From Chlamydiia bacterium (GTDB taxonomy: Bacteria > Chlamydiota > Chlamydiia > Chlamydiales > Simkaniaceae), in NCBI GenBank assembly GCA_030429605.1, contig JAUIEV010000001.1, forward strand, positions 310,001 to 374,000: a stretch of 64,000 bases of DNA, read 5' to 3'. The stretch's first letter is position 1. Each line of letters begins with the position of its first letter. A program made the translations under genes and the position numbers. The notes below the pieces were generated by a model. The model was not told where the DNA came from. It made no database searches and was given only the letters and a program-made list of their open reading frames with translations. This document shows, in pieces, positions 44,402-53,923 of this stretch.

Positions 44402-47037
44402 TCCCCCCAATTTTTGCCAACGGCAATGTTGACCTTTAGAGGAACCTTTAAAGAAACTATGTTTTCCATAGCATGTTTGATGAGTGTTTCAGCCTCTTCA
44501 ATTTTTTCTTCAGGCATTTCAAAAACAAGTTCGTCATGAATCTGTAAAATGAGGTGTCCGGGGACGTCTTGCTTTGAAATTTCAATCATAGCAAGCTTGA
44601 TGATGTCAGCTTGAGACCCTTGAAGAGGTGTATTGACGGCAAGACGCTCTGCTTGACTCCTGAGCATCCCATTTTTACTGTGAATCTCAGGAATGGGTCG
44701 ACGTCTATTGAAGAGTGTGTATGCGGCCCCATCTTTTTTCGCACGCTCTTTACTTTCTTCGAGGTATTGAGAGACGTTTGGATAGTTGTCGAAATATTTT
44801 TTTATAAAAGTTTTTGCATCTTTGACATCTATACCTAATTGTTGAGAAAGCCCAAATGCGCTCTGGCCGTAAATAATTCCGAAATTGACAGTTTTTGCCT
44901 GAGAACGCATTTCCTTTGTTACTTCATTCTGTGGGACGGAAAATACCTCTGCAGCAACAGCTGCATGGATATCTTCATCATTGTTGAATGCATCAATTAA
45001 TGTTTGTTCTTCGGAAAAATGCGCGAGAAGGCGCAGTTCAATCTGTGAATAGTCTGCTGATAAAAAACGCCACGTTGTGTCTTCTGGTCGAAAAGCTTCA
45101 CGTATGGCTTTCCCTTCTTTTGTTCTATTCGGAATGTTTTGTAGATTTGGATTTGTAGAGGAAAGACGACCTGTTGCTGTGACAGACTGATTGTAACTAC
45201 AATGGATTCGCTGTGTTGTATTGTTTACCTGAAGAGGAAGTGCATCGACGTATGTTGAGCGGAGTTTTTCTAAGACACGGTATGAGAGAATATGTTCAAC
45301 AATGGGATAGGAACTCTTCAAACTTTCCAGCACATCAGCACGAGTTGAAAGTTTTTTTGTGGGTGAAGGAATGTTAAGTTTAGAAAATAAAATTTCAGAA
45401 AGTTGCTTTGGAGAATTGATATTAAACGTCTCTCCGGCCATCGAGAAAATAGTCTCTTGCGTTGACTTGAGGCTAGTTTTCAGAGTTTCTGACTTCTTCG
45501 CAAGCACTTCTTTGTCGAGGAAAATACCCCGTCGTTCCATTGAAAAAAGAACAGGCAAAAGAGGCATTTCAATGGTATGAAAAAGTTCCTCGAGAGCGTG
45601 CGCTTTCAGCTCTTCTGTAAAAAGCTCAAAGAGACGAAATGTATACTCTACGTCCTCTCCACAGTATGGAGCAATTTCTTCAAGAGGGACATCGAGCATG
45701 GATCGCTGTTTTTTTCCGGTTCCGATCAGCGCTGAAATGGGCGTTTTTTTATATTGAAAACGTGCTAACGAAAGTTCATCGAGGTTGTGTCTATTATTTT
45801 GTGGAGTCAAAAGATATGAGGCGAGCATTGTATCAAAAAATGGAGTGGCAACTGTGATGCCGTGATTTGCAAGGACATGCATATCATACTTCATATTATG
45901 TGCAAGAAATGCTCTTTCCGGGTCTTCGAAAAATGCGCGAACATGTGGAAGAAATGCCTCTTGCCAAGGAATATAATACACTTCTTGAGAGCTGTTTGAG
46001 AGACCTATTCCAACGAGCTTCGCTTCCATTTGGTTTAACGAGGTCGACTCTACATCGAAACAAATAGGTGTCTTTGGTGAAAGCTTTGAAAAAAGTTCAA
46101 GAAGTGCGACTTCATCTTCAATGATATGCAGCGTTGCTCTTGCTTCTTGCTCTTCAGAAGAGGCATCAGGTGTACTGTGCTGAAGATCATGCAACTCATC
46201 CATCAATGTTCTAAAGTGCATCCGGTTGTATAGTGCAGAGAGCTTGCCTATATCGAAAGGTATGCGTTCGTAGAATTGAAATTTTTTGGGGACATCAATG
46301 TCTGTGTGAATTGTTGCAAGTTTTTTTGAAAGGAGCGCTTTCTCTCGACCAGATCGAATCGTCTCTTGTTTTTTTGCCCCTTTCACCTTTTCTGGATGAT
46401 CGAGAAGAGACTCTAGCGTTCCAAATTCTTGCAATAGAGTTGCTGCAGTTTTCGGTCCAAATCCCTCAAGGCCTGGAATGTTATCGGAGGTATCGCCAAC
46501 TATTGCAAGGTAGTCAATAATTTGAGAGGGGGTAACACCATAGATCTCTTTCACTTTTTGTGCGTCGACTCGAGTATTTTCTTTGTGGGTATAGATAAGC
46601 TCTACCCCATCGCCAACAAGTTGGCAAAGATCTTTATCGCTGGAGCAAATGTGCACATTGGCCCCGTGTGTACGAGCCCATGTTGTAATGGTTCCTATCG
46701 TGTCGTCGGCTTCTACTCCAGGGATGGAAAGAACAGAAATTCCGGCATACTCACAAAACTCCATTGCCCAGCCCAATTGTGGAACAAGGTCTTCCGGCAT
46801 ACCTGATCTATTTGCTTTGTAGTGCTCGTAGAGATCAGTTCGCGTTTTTTTATTGTTCGGTCCGTCAAAGACTGCGCAGATATGCGTTGGGGAAAAATCT
46901 TTAATAATCTTCTGCATGCTCCTAATGAAGCCAAAGAGAGCATTTGTTGATTCACCTGATGGAGTTGTCATACCACGGATTGCATAATACGATCGGAACA
47001 GGTATCCAACGGCATCAATAACAAAAATATCGTTCAT
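44395..47037 (-). CDS. polA: DNA polymerase I
   Basis: This enzyme repairs DNA and replaces RNA primers. The 880-residue protein has all three parts. The 5'-3' exonuclease includes FVIDAVGYLFRSYYAI, DGPNNKKTRTDLYEHYKANR and EADDTIGT. The 3'-5' proofreading domain appears to have its catalytic residues (FDVESTSL with D-x-E; HNMKYDMHV; YCGEDVEYTF). The family A polymerase shows SADYSQIELRLLAHFS (motif A), KTVNFGIIYGQSAFGL (motif B) and LQIHDELVFE (motif C). The start is taken at ATG 47037 (MNDIFVIDA); a TTG 12 codons upstream would add residues unlike the family. It is 77 bases after sppA. Confidence 0.95.
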   Translation of the reverse strand: MNDIFVIDAVGYLFRSYYAIRGMTTPSGESTNALFGFIRSMQKIIKDFSPTHICAVFDGPNNKKTRTDLYEHYKANRSGMPEDLVPQLGWAMEFCEYAGISVLSIPGVEADDTIGTITTWARTHGANVHICSSDKDLCQLVGDGVELIYTHKENTRVDAQKVKEIYGVTPSQIIDYLAIVGDTSDNIPGLEGFGPKTAATLLQEFGTLESLLDHPEKVKGAKKQETIRSGREKALLSKKLATIHTDIDVPKKFQFYERIPFDIGKLSALYNRMHFRTLMDELHDLQHSTPDASSEEQEARATLHIIEDEVALLELFSKLSPKTPICFDVESTSLNQMEAKLVGIGLSNSSQEVYYIPWQEAFLPHVRAFFEDPERAFLAHNMKYDMHVLANHGITVATPFFDTMLASYLLTPQNNRHNLDELSLARFQYKKTPISALIGTGKKQRSMLDVPLEEIAPYCGEDVEYTFRLFELFTEELKAHALEELFHTIEMPLLPVLFSMERRGIFLDKEVLAKKSETLKTSLKSTQETIFSMAGETFNINSPKQLSEILFSKLNIPSPTKKLSTRADVLESLKSSYPIVEHILSYRVLEKLRSTYVDALPLQVNNTTQRIHCSYNQSVTATGRLSSTNPNLQNIPNRTKEGKAIREAFRPEDTTWRFLSADYSQIELRLLAHFSEEQTLIDAFNNDEDIHAAVAAEVFSVPQNEVTKEMRSQAKTVNFGIIYGQSAFGLSQQLGIDVKDAKTFIKKYFDNYPNVSQYLEESKERAKKDGAAYTLFNRRRPIPEIHSKNGMLRSQAERLAVNTPLQGSQADIIKLAMIEISKQDVPGHLILQIHDELVFEMPEEKIEEAETLIKHAMENIVSLKVPLKVNIAVGKNWGEC

Positions 47038-47114
47038 AGCACATGCTTTACGGTTGAGTTCCAAGGGGTTCAATGCTGAAACGACTTCTCTGCCTTATGA
47101 AAAAAGAAGGCGAA

Positions 47115-48182
47115 TCAACCAGCCTGACGTGACTCATCTGCTGATGGATCATAAAGGTAGAGAACCTTGTTCCATAGCTCAGGGTCAAGTTGGCTTGGAA
47201 GTGAGAGAGTATGCACTACTTTTCCCTTTCGAAGCAAAGACTCTTCTTCAAAAAAGTCTTTGAGGAGTGTGCTTACGTTTTGAATCTGGACAACTTGATA
47301 TTGTGTATCTTGGCCAAGTCCCGCATCTTTCGTTAGCGCAGTCAATGCTTCACTGTATGAAGATCCAGAAAAATCGACATATCCATATTGACGAGCTTTC
47401 TCAGAAGAATAGACTTGTGCGCCGTATTCATTAATTAATAAATTTTTCGACAGACGTTTTCGAGACCGAGCAACAATATCGACAAACTGTGTGTAGTCAT
47501 CCTTTACGAGTTCAGTGAGAGACTGGTAATTTCTTGGGTCAAAAGGTTTTGTCGGATTCAACATGTCTTTAAACTTACCCTCTGTGATAGTAACGGCATC
47601 AACACCGTACTTATTCATAAGGCCCGTAAATCCAAATACCGGTCCAATACGTACACCAACAGATCCAACAACAGCACTATTTGATGCGAAGATTTTGTCA
47701 GAGGCACATGCTATGTACATCCCTCCAGAAGCGCACAATCCATCGACATATGTATAGACAGGGACTTTAAAACGCTCCTTGAACTCCATGAGAGATTCAT
47801 AGATTGTATTCGAATCAATTGCAGCCCCTCCTGGAGAATCCATGACAAGAAGAATTCCCTTCAGTCTTTTTGTCTTAACATACTTATCGACTGCGCTGAC
47901 AAGCTGGGCGCGCACATTTTTCGCTTTGAGTTTCCCAACGCCGATGACGCCATTTACATCAATTCGAAGGATGACTGGAGCAGAATCCGGAAGAAGTTTT
48001 TTGGACCATTGCGCATCTTCAGCAAGAATAATAGAGGTTCTTTCTGGAGTGACCGTTGGTTTGAGCACACCAAAAAGCGAAAAAATCGCGAAGAATGCTA
48101 TAAGGGCACCCAATATCCCAAAGAATGCTCCAAGGAACATTCGAACAGCTGTAGTAAAGACAGATTCACGAGAAATATTCAT
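47115..48182 (-). CDS. sppA: Signal peptide peptidase, SppA/SohB type (family S49)
   Basis: This inner-membrane serine peptidase cuts leftover signal peptides or membrane proteins. The 355-residue protein has one N-terminal membrane segment (about 10-38), then GILLVMDSPGGAAIDS, GLCASGGMYIACASDKIFA with the nucleophile Ser in ASGG, GSVGVRIGPVFG, and TEGKFKDMLNPTKPF with the likely catalytic Lys. It is the short, single-domain form that assembles as a multimer. ATG 48182 is chosen because AGAGG lies nine bases upstream; ATG 48191 would be too close to it. Order sppA-polA-coaE-rho is as in C. trachomatis. Confidence 0.92.
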   Translation of the reverse strand: MNISRESVFTTAVRMFLGAFFGILGALIAFFAIFSLFGVLKPTVTPERTSIILAEDAQWSKKLLPDSAPVILRIDVNGVIGVGKLKAKNVRAQLVSAVDKYVKTKRLKGILLVMDSPGGAAIDSNTIYESLMEFKERFKVPVYTYVDGLCASGGMYIACASDKIFASNSAVVGSVGVRIGPVFGFTGLMNKYGVDAVTITEGKFKDMLNPTKPFDPRNYQSLTELVKDDYTQFVDIVARSRKRLSKNLLINEYGAQVYSSEKARQYGYVDFSGSSYSEALTALTKDAGLGQDTQYQVVQIQNVSTLLKDFFEEESLLRKGKVVHTLSLPSQLDPELWNKVLYLYDPSADESRQAG

Positions 48183-48292
48183 TGCGTACATCCTCTGGTG
48201 GGTGCGTTAGATTAAACATTTTGTGCAATAGTACAAAGCATATCCTACGTGATCATTCGAATCGTGTAAATATTTTTCTTGTAAGAATGTAC

Positions 48293-48802
48293 TTACTTTG
48301 AAGGAGCGCGTAGCTCTTGTATGAGAAGCTCTAAAAAAGTGAAAAGCCCAAAAAAGATAAAGAGAATATATATTGCAGGAGGCATAGCTGGCAAAAATAT
48401 CAGCGAAATGATCACGATAAACTGCGCGCCTGTGGTCACTTTTCCCCACCGAACTGAGTGGAATTCAAACGTTTTCCATCTTTTCGTCGCTAAAAGGTAT
48501 ACTGCGAAAAGGAAAAGGAAGAAGTCTCGGGCTATCATGGTCGCTGCCTGCCAAATTTCCACCTTTCCATCAAAAAAGAGGACGGCAAGAACAAAGAAAA
48601 CAAAGAACTTGTCCATGATTGGATCAAGCGCGGCGCCAAGCTTTGACATGTATTTATATCTTCGAGCCAAGTACCCATCAACAATATCAGTGAGCATTGC
48701 AAGGACGACAACAAGAAGGCGAACAAATGAGTTTTCTATCAAGAAACAAAGAGCAAGAGGACCTCGGAGAAGTGAGAGTGCATTGGAGGGGTTAATCATC
48801 AT
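48293..48802 (-). CDS. pgsA: CDP-diacylglycerol-glycerol-3-phosphate phosphatidyltransferase family
   Basis: This membrane enzyme makes phosphatidylglycerol phosphate from CDP-diacylglycerol. The 169-residue protein carries the full CDP-alcohol phosphotransferase signature DIVDGYLARR...GAALDPIMDKF (D-x2-DG-x2-AR-x8-G-x3-D-x3-D) and about five or six membrane segments. NPSNALSLLRGPLALCFL at the N terminus is typical of PgsA rather than PssA. Its ATG overlaps the dedA stop by four bases. Confidence 0.92.
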   Translation of the reverse strand: MMINPSNALSLLRGPLALCFLIENSFVRLLVVVLAMLTDIVDGYLARRYKYMSKLGAALDPIMDKFFVFFVLAVLFFDGKVEIWQAATMIARDFFLFLFAVYLLATKRWKTFEFHSVRWGKVTTGAQFIVIISLIFLPAMPPAIYILFIFFGLFTFLELLIQELRAPSK

Positions 48803-49413
48803 TGTGCCGCTTTCTTTTTTAGAAGATACTTATAACAAAAAAACACAATTAGTGACATCCCGAAGAGAGAAAAAATGAGAACATTGCCTCTCTTCATAAC
48901 AGCCATGAGCTGTTCAAAGCTTTCTCCGACATAATAAAGCGTCCAAAAAACGAGCGTTGCCCAAAGAGTGCAGGCGATTCCATCATAGAGAGCAAACGTG
49001 CGAAACGGCATTGGGCTAATCCCTTTGCTTAAAAATATCAGATTGCGAACGCCAAATGGGATAAATCGACCTACTATCAAAGAAAAAAGACCGTATTTTT
49101 GGTAAAATGTTCCAATGGATGCAATTTTTTCTTTTGAAATAAGCTGTCTGAGAAGGGGAACCTTGTCTATGTGGGGGCCAAGAAACCGACCGACATTGAA
49201 GCATATCCATGCACTCATAATGCTCCCAAACAGGATTGCAAAGAAAAAATGGAGGGTAAGGTGTGGTGCTATGGTTGCTGCCGAGATTACGGAAAAAACC
49301 ATCAGGACATCAAGGCTTATAGGGATATTGAGACCGGCTAGAAGGATAAGGATAAAGATGATGGTTGGAGCGTAATCGATATACATTTGGATGAAATCAA
49401 GTACACCTTCCAT
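48799..49413 (-). CDS. DedA/VTT-family membrane protein
   Basis: This 204-residue polytopic inner-membrane protein is of the DedA family, some members of which flip phospholipids or undecaprenyl phosphate. It has about five hydrophobic segments, a re-entrant region with GRFIPFGVRNLIFLSKGISPMPFRTF (the family's glycine-arginine motif) and an FNVGRFLGPHID segment. It overlaps pgsA by four bases, which supports a role in phospholipid or lipid-carrier handling. Three bases separate it from the nucleotide translocase upstream. Confidence 0.85.
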   Translation of the reverse strand: MEGVLDFIQMYIDYAPTIIFILILLAGLNIPISLDVLMVFSVISAATIAPHLTLHFFFAILFGSIMSAWICFNVGRFLGPHIDKVPLLRQLISKEKIASIGTFYQKYGLFSLIVGRFIPFGVRNLIFLSKGISPMPFRTFALYDGIACTLWATLVFWTLYYVGESFEQLMAVMKRGNVLIFSLFGMSLIVFFCYKYLLKKKAAQ

Positions 49414-49416
49414 TGC

Positions 49417-51000
49417 CTACACCAATACTTCTTGTTTTTTTTGTCCCGAGCCTGCTTGAGACTCTTCAGGAATATCAATTTTCTCATTATGAGAAGTGAG
49501 CTCATTAAATTGATGTCCTAGCGATCGTACTGCAACAATATATGCGGCGACAACGAGGAGTAGGATAATTGCAACGATCGGAACACACTGCGATAAACTC
49601 TCAAACAAGGTGATGAGGAGGATACACAAAATGGATCCACCAGATTTTCCAAGACGTGAGCCGACGCCGTCAATTGCAGCCTTACCTTTTAACTTGCATT
49701 CTCTGCTAAGAGGTATGTATGAAATTTCTTTTGTTGCATCAAAAAATGTGTATTTACTTGCTCGAATAAGCGCTTGCTGAGCCGCTCCAAAAAAGACAAC
49801 AAGGCTTAAAGGTGAGACGCCATAAAGCACTGCCATAGATCCAAGTCTTGTATCTTTGATCAAGGCAAATGCAAAGAACAGTCCGCCAAATATTGTAATA
49901 ATAGCTGGGGTAATCATTGCGCTAAATGTCCAGCCACTTTTTCGAATCAGAGCGCTTGTAAAGAAGAAGCCTACAATCGTTGCAATCATAGCTCCAATTG
50001 TTGTGACTCGTCCAAAGTAGATAGCCATATCTGTCGAGTTATCAAAAATAGACTTTACTTGATCTTTCCATACGTTCTCTAGAAGATTCATACCAATATT
50101 GTACGTAAGAACAATCACTGCGATGCTAATTAAATACTTAGACTGTGCAAGGTATAGAAAGCTTTTCTTTAAGCTCATCTTGATTTTTTTGCTTGAATCA
50201 GAGGACTCTTCATGGTGGGGTGAGTTTGGAAGAAGGCCGTTGGTCAATATTTTTTTATGGTACCACCTGAAAATCCCCATACATAGAATTCCAGACGCAA
50301 CAATGACGAGGGTGATGTTTGCGATATATTGAGCCCAAACATCGTCTCCAAAGTAAAAAGAGAAGTCTAGATAGTAGGTTGAAATAAGCTGTGGAAATGT
50401 CCCTGCTACAATAGTCGCAAGGTTTGCGCCAACGCCGAGAATTCCATAGTACCGCTTTGCGTCTGTGACAGGAGTGATGTGATTCGCGAATCCCCAGAAT
50501 AACACAGTCATAATGGTGGTGCTCCAGAGCTCGGCCATTACATAAAAGAGTGTACATGTCCAGTTTCGTATACTTGAAACAAAGCCGGCAAACCCTCGAG
50601 GAAGCTCATCTTGAAGCCAGTCACAAAATTCAACTGGATGAAGCACGCTTTGAAGCGGGTACAACACAGTGATAAAGAGAACAAAGAAAATAAGGAATCC
50701 CGACATCAAGTAGTAAAAAACTCTTTCTTGTGAATATCGGTTCACAAGTCTTCCAAATACAAAAGTTGACAACAGGGCCATCGGTAAAATGGCACCCACT
50801 TTTAAAAATGGGAGAACCTCAGCCCCGGCACCGGGAGCAGTCATAACAATCGGATCTTTAATGACCCGAAGAATGGTATAGTTTAGGCAAATCAATGCGT
50901 AAATAAGAAAAAGCGGAAGAAATATCTTTATTTCCTTGCGCTGTATTGGCCAAAGAAGTGACCGTATCTTACCAAACTGCGATGCAGCTGATGCCGACAT
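49417..51000 (-). CDS. ATP/ADP-type nucleotide translocase (NTT family)
   Basis: This transporter, found in obligate intracellular bacteria and plastids, exchanges host ATP for bacterial ADP or imports nucleotides. The 527-residue protein has about 12 membrane segments with family blocks RKEIKIFLPLFLIYALICLNYTILRVIKDPIV, ELWSTTIMTVLFWGFANHITPVTDAKRYYG, NIGMNLLENVWKDQVK and FFDATKEISYIPLSRECKLKGKAAIDGVGSRLGKSGGS. The start at 51000 has AGGA six bases upstream; an ATG ten codons earlier is possible. In C. trachomatis the second copy (Npt2) lies in this same sppA-pgsA neighbourhood, so this may be the Npt2 counterpart (net nucleotide import), but the mode cannot be read directly. Confidence 0.93.
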   Translation of the reverse strand: MSASAASQFGKIRSLLWPIQRKEIKIFLPLFLIYALICLNYTILRVIKDPIVMTAPGAGAEVLPFLKVGAILPMALLSTFVFGRLVNRYSQERVFYYLMSGFLIFFVLFITVLYPLQSVLHPVEFCDWLQDELPRGFAGFVSSIRNWTCTLFYVMAELWSTTIMTVLFWGFANHITPVTDAKRYYGILGVGANLATIVAGTFPQLISTYYLDFSFYFGDDVWAQYIANITLVIVASGILCMGIFRWYHKKILTNGLLPNSPHHEESSDSSKKIKMSLKKSFLYLAQSKYLISIAVIVLTYNIGMNLLENVWKDQVKSIFDNSTDMAIYFGRVTTIGAMIATIVGFFFTSALIRKSGWTFSAMITPAIITIFGGLFFAFALIKDTRLGSMAVLYGVSPLSLVVFFGAAQQALIRASKYTFFDATKEISYIPLSRECKLKGKAAIDGVGSRLGKSGGSILCILLITLFESLSQCVPIVAIILLLVVAAYIVAVRSLGHQFNELTSHNEKIDIPEESQAGSGQKKQEVLV

Positions 51001-51255
51001 GAATATCCTGGGTAGAGTGTGATGGATCAATAATTATTTGAAGAGCTTGGTTTTGAGCGTGTGTAGCAGGTAGGGGGGATGGAAGGGGAATTGGTAAGAA
51101 AGGAAAGCTGTTTAAACAGGTATAACTGTGTAACACAATGGCTCTCAAATTACGTGCCATCACAGAAAGTTTTTCTGTGGCAGCATTGCGATTGCTTGTG
51201 ACAAATAGTATACCCATTTTGTCTTATATTACAAGAAGAGTCCTGTGTAAAACCG
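51001..51255. other. Intergenic region between pgk and the nucleotide translocase
   Basis: About 255 bases without a supported gene. It should hold the promoter and leader of the translocase on the minus strand and is GT- and G-rich there (runs such as GGTAGGGGGGATGG). A short open stretch begins at 51138 (+) but it overlaps pgk and has no family look. I see no RNA gene. Confidence 0.4.
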
Positions 51256-51271
51256 CTTACCGATCGGTAAG
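51256..51271 (-). terminator. Possible stem-loop terminator at the pgk stop codon
   Basis: CTTACC-GATC-GGTAAG is a perfect 6-base stem with a GATC loop covering the pgk stop codon. On the minus strand it is followed by CGGTTTTA, a weak T run. It may end the pgk transcript ahead of the translocase gene, or merely be a palindrome. Confidence 0.4.
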
Positions 51272-52456
51272 TGCATCAATCCCTGGAAGATGGCCTTGTT
51301 CAATGAATTCAAGGGCTGCTCCACCGCCGGTAGAGATGTGCGTAAAATTTTTACTGAGATTGAGTGAATTCACAGCGGAAACAGAGTCCCCGCCGCCGAC
51401 AATTGTTGAACATGAAAGGTTAGCAAGCGCGTGCGCAAGCCCATTTGTTCCGGCAGAAAATTTTTGAATCTCATATACGCCCATCGGTCCATTCCAAAAA
51501 AGTGTTGATACACCTTCAAGGGCGGCTTTCCACTCATCGAGCGTTTTTGGTCCTATGTCAACACCGCTCCATCCTTCAGGTATGCCATCCTTTACCAGTA
51601 TCGTTTTCGTTTCCGCATCTTCAGAAACGCTATCTGCAATGAGAACGTCTTTTGGAAGGAGGAGTCTGATTGCTTTTTCATTACATTGCGCGATGAATCT
51701 CTTTGCTTCGTCGAGAAATGTCTCATCGCAGAGAGAAGATCCAATCTGAAAGCCTTGTGCTTTTAAAAAAGTGAACGCCATTCCTCCGCCAATAAAGACG
51801 CCGTCAACTTTCTCGAGAAGAGCTTCGAGTACACCCAGTTTCGTGGAAATTTTAGCGCCACCTATAACTGCGTAAAATGGTCTTTTTGGATTATGAGAAA
51901 GTGAAGTAAGAAATGAAACCTCTTTTTCCATAAGAAATCCTGAGGCGGCCTTCCCAGGGAAATACTGTGCTATAGCTTCAGTTGAAGAGTGTGCTCTATG
52001 AGCAGTTCCAAATGCATCGTTTACGTAGACGTCGCCTAACTTGGCGAGATTTTCTGCAAAGGATGGATCTTTTTCCGGGTGCTCTTCTGCGTCATAAAAA
52101 CGGAGGTTCTCTAAAAGAAGTACGTCACCAGGTGTGAGTTTTTCGGCTTCTGAAAGTGCAGAAGCGCCAATACAATCTGTTGAAAATTGAACGGGTTTTT
52201 CTAAGAGCTTTGAAAGATACTTTGCGCAAGGTTTAAGAGAGAACTTTTCCTCTTTTTTTCCTTTCGGCCTACCAAGGTGACTCATAAGAATGACACAGCC
52301 CCCTTGAGCAAGAATGTATTGAATCGAAGGGAGTGCATTTTGAATGCGCGTTCCATCTCGTATTTCACCGTCTTTGTCTAATGGGACGTTAAAGTCCACT
52401 CTCATGAGAACGCGTTTATCTTTTAAATCAATGTCGTAGAGCGAAAGTTTCTTCAT
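51257..52456 (-). CDS. pgk: Phosphoglycerate kinase
   Basis: This enzyme makes ATP in glycolysis from 1,3-bisphosphoglycerate. The 399-residue protein has the typical VLMRVDFNVPLDKDGEIRDGTRI, ILMSHLGRPKGK, LLENLRFYDAEE, YVNDAFGTAHRAHSST, AVIGGAKISTKLGVLEALL and the C-terminal STIVGGGDSVSAVNS and HISTGGGAALEFIEQG nucleotide-site blocks. AGGG precedes the ATG. It follows dnaQ on the same strand after a 110-base gap that holds a small stem-loop. Confidence 0.98.
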   Translation of the reverse strand: MKKLSLYDIDLKDKRVLMRVDFNVPLDKDGEIRDGTRIQNALPSIQYILAQGGCVILMSHLGRPKGKKEEKFSLKPCAKYLSKLLEKPVQFSTDCIGASALSEAEKLTPGDVLLLENLRFYDAEEHPEKDPSFAENLAKLGDVYVNDAFGTAHRAHSSTEAIAQYFPGKAASGFLMEKEVSFLTSLSHNPKRPFYAVIGGAKISTKLGVLEALLEKVDGVFIGGGMAFTFLKAQGFQIGSSLCDETFLDEAKRFIAQCNEKAIRLLLPKDVLIADSVSEDAETKTILVKDGIPEGWSGVDIGPKTLDEWKAALEGVSTLFWNGPMGVYEIQKFSAGTNGLAHALANLSCSTIVGGGDSVSAVNSLNLSKNFTHISTGGGAALEFIEQGHLPGIDALTDR

Positions 52457-52566
52457 ACATTTTACCCTATCATGAGCGGGGAATTATTGAAACTATATTG
52501 GATCGCAACAATCAACTTTATAAAGTGTTCTTTGAAGTCCGAGAGGGACTTAAAAGAGTGTTGTTT
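52457..52566 (-). other. Gap between dnaQ and pgk with a small stem-loop
   Basis: AAGTCC (52535-52540), loop GAGAG and GGACTT (52546-52551) form a 6-base stem without a clear T run. It may be a weak terminator or processing site behind dnaQ. The rest should include the pgk promoter, which I could not define with confidence. Confidence 0.35.
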
Positions 52567-53316
52567 TCATAAAGTAGAGAACGGATTTGAAGAGGAAAGA
52601 AAAGAGCTTCCTGTCTTTCGTTTTTTCATTTCTGTTTTTATTGAATGCATGAGGTCTTGGTCGAAGTTTTGTTTCACAGCCCAACGAAGGTATTCAATTG
52701 GTACATCTCGAAACGCTCTTCCCTTATGTTTCCCAAGCGGCATATTTTTTAGCAGTATTGGCTTTTCTAGGCGTTGGAGGATCTCTTTGGTCGTTTTAAA
52801 ATTGTGAGCTAGATGCTTAAACACTTTGATGTTTACAAGGACATCATTCATCGCTCTATGTGCACCGTGATACTCAATGTTAAAGTGTTTTCTCAAGTGG
52901 TCAAGAGAATTAATTGCACTTTCCCCATACAGTCGGGCAAGCCGGAGTGTATCTATGAACTTGTTTTTGTGGATTGTTGTTTCGATGTGTGATCGTTTTG
53001 CCGATTCAAACAGAATTGAAATGTCAAAGCCAATACCGTGTCCGACAATAATATCTGATCCGACAAAATCGAGGAACTCAGGGAGGACTGACTTTATTGA
53101 AGGCTTCCCGGTTACCATATCTTGCGTAATGTTGTGAATGGCAATGGACTCTTCAGGGATAATGACACCCGGGTCTACAAGAGTCTCTTTCGTTTCTAGT
53201 ATGGATTCAAATGTAAATCGTACAGCTGCCACTTCGATGATATGGTCTTTTTTCGTATCGAGTCCAGTTGTCTCACAGTCAAGACATACGAATCGTTGCT
53301 TATGGAGTAGAGTCAT
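52567..53316 (-). CDS. dnaQ: DnaQ-like 3'-5' exonuclease (DNA polymerase III epsilon type)
   Basis: This 249-residue DEDDh exonuclease proofreads or trims DNA 3' ends. ExoI is FVCLDCETTGLDTKKDHIIEVAA (D-x-E), ExoII is IIVGHGIGFDISIL, and ExoIII is GAHRAMNDVLVNI (H-x4-D). After the nuclease a small domain follows with NMPLGKHKGRAFRDVPIEYLRWAVKQ, as in DUF3820 proteins. Chlamydial DnaQ proteins share this tail as I recall. The first 17 bases overlap the end of engB, so they form an operon with tsaE and the DUF2709 gene. Confidence 0.9.
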   Translation of the reverse strand: MTLLHKQRFVCLDCETTGLDTKKDHIIEVAAVRFTFESILETKETLVDPGVIIPEESIAIHNITQDMVTGKPSIKSVLPEFLDFVGSDIIVGHGIGFDISILFESAKRSHIETTIHKNKFIDTLRLARLYGESAINSLDHLRKHFNIEYHGAHRAMNDVLVNIKVFKHLAHNFKTTKEILQRLEKPILLKNMPLGKHKGRAFRDVPIEYLRWAVKQNFDQDLMHSIKTEMKKRKTGSSFLSSSNPFSTL

Positions 53317-53923
53317 GCCATTCCTTGTGGTGTGATTCTAGTTTTTTTAAAAGGAGGGTGCGCCCTTCGCTTGATTTAACAGTGTATAGAAGTGGGCGGG
53401 AATCAATGTGAATGTCTTCATCTTCTAGTACCTTGAGGATGGTAGAGACATGTTTTTTCCGCTCGCGAACTTTGATTTTGTCGATTTTTGTCAAAATGAG
53501 TTGGATAGGCTTTTGGTGGTGCTTTGCCCACTGAAAAAACATAAGATCTTCTTCTGAGGGTTTCCGTCGTATATCTAATAGGAAGAGGATAAGAGACAGT
53601 TGAGGCCGTGTGGTCAAATACTCTTCAACCCATTGCCCCCACTCTCGTTGTAATTTTTTTGGCACTTTTGCGAACCCATATCCCGGGCAATCAACGAGAA
53701 CGAATGCATCATCAATAGAGAAGAAGTTGAGGAGTTGTGTTTTTCCAGGTCGAGAAGATACTTTTGCCAGTCGTTTATGTTGAAAGACATGATTAAGAAG
53801 AGATGATTTACCTGCATTCGATCTTCCAACAACTGCAACTTCATGCAAGTGCTTCCCATTTGGGTCTTTCAGCTCTGGCCAATCGACGTCTTTCAGTGCT
53901 GACTTGATAAAGTGTGCTTTCAT
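53300..53923 (-). CDS. engB: Ribosome biogenesis GTPase EngB (YsxC)
   Basis: This 207-residue small GTPase helps assemble the 50S subunit. It has EVAVVGRSNAGKSSLLNHV (G1), the switch region SSRPGKTQLLNFF, LVDCPGYGFAKVP (G3 with YGFA typical of EngB), LTKIDKI (G4) and a final switch-like KSSEGRTLL. Its first four bases overlap the end of tsaE, and its end overlaps dnaQ by 17 bases. Confidence 0.95.
   Translation of the reverse strand: MKAHFIKSALKDVDWPELKDPNGKHLHEVAVVGRSNAGKSSLLNHVFQHKRLAKVSSRPGKTQLLNFFSIDDAFVLVDCPGYGFAKVPKKLQREWGQWVEEYLTTRPQLSLILFLLDIRRKPSEEDLMFFQWAKHHQKPIQLILTKIDKIKVRERKKHVSTILKVLEDEDIHIDSRPLLYTVKSSEGRTLLLKKLESHHKEWHDSTP

Noticed and set aside
51138-51467. 109-codon plus-strand frame over the pgk 3' end
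   Set aside because: Most of it is antisense to pgk and the Ser/Arg/Pro-rich translation has no family character.
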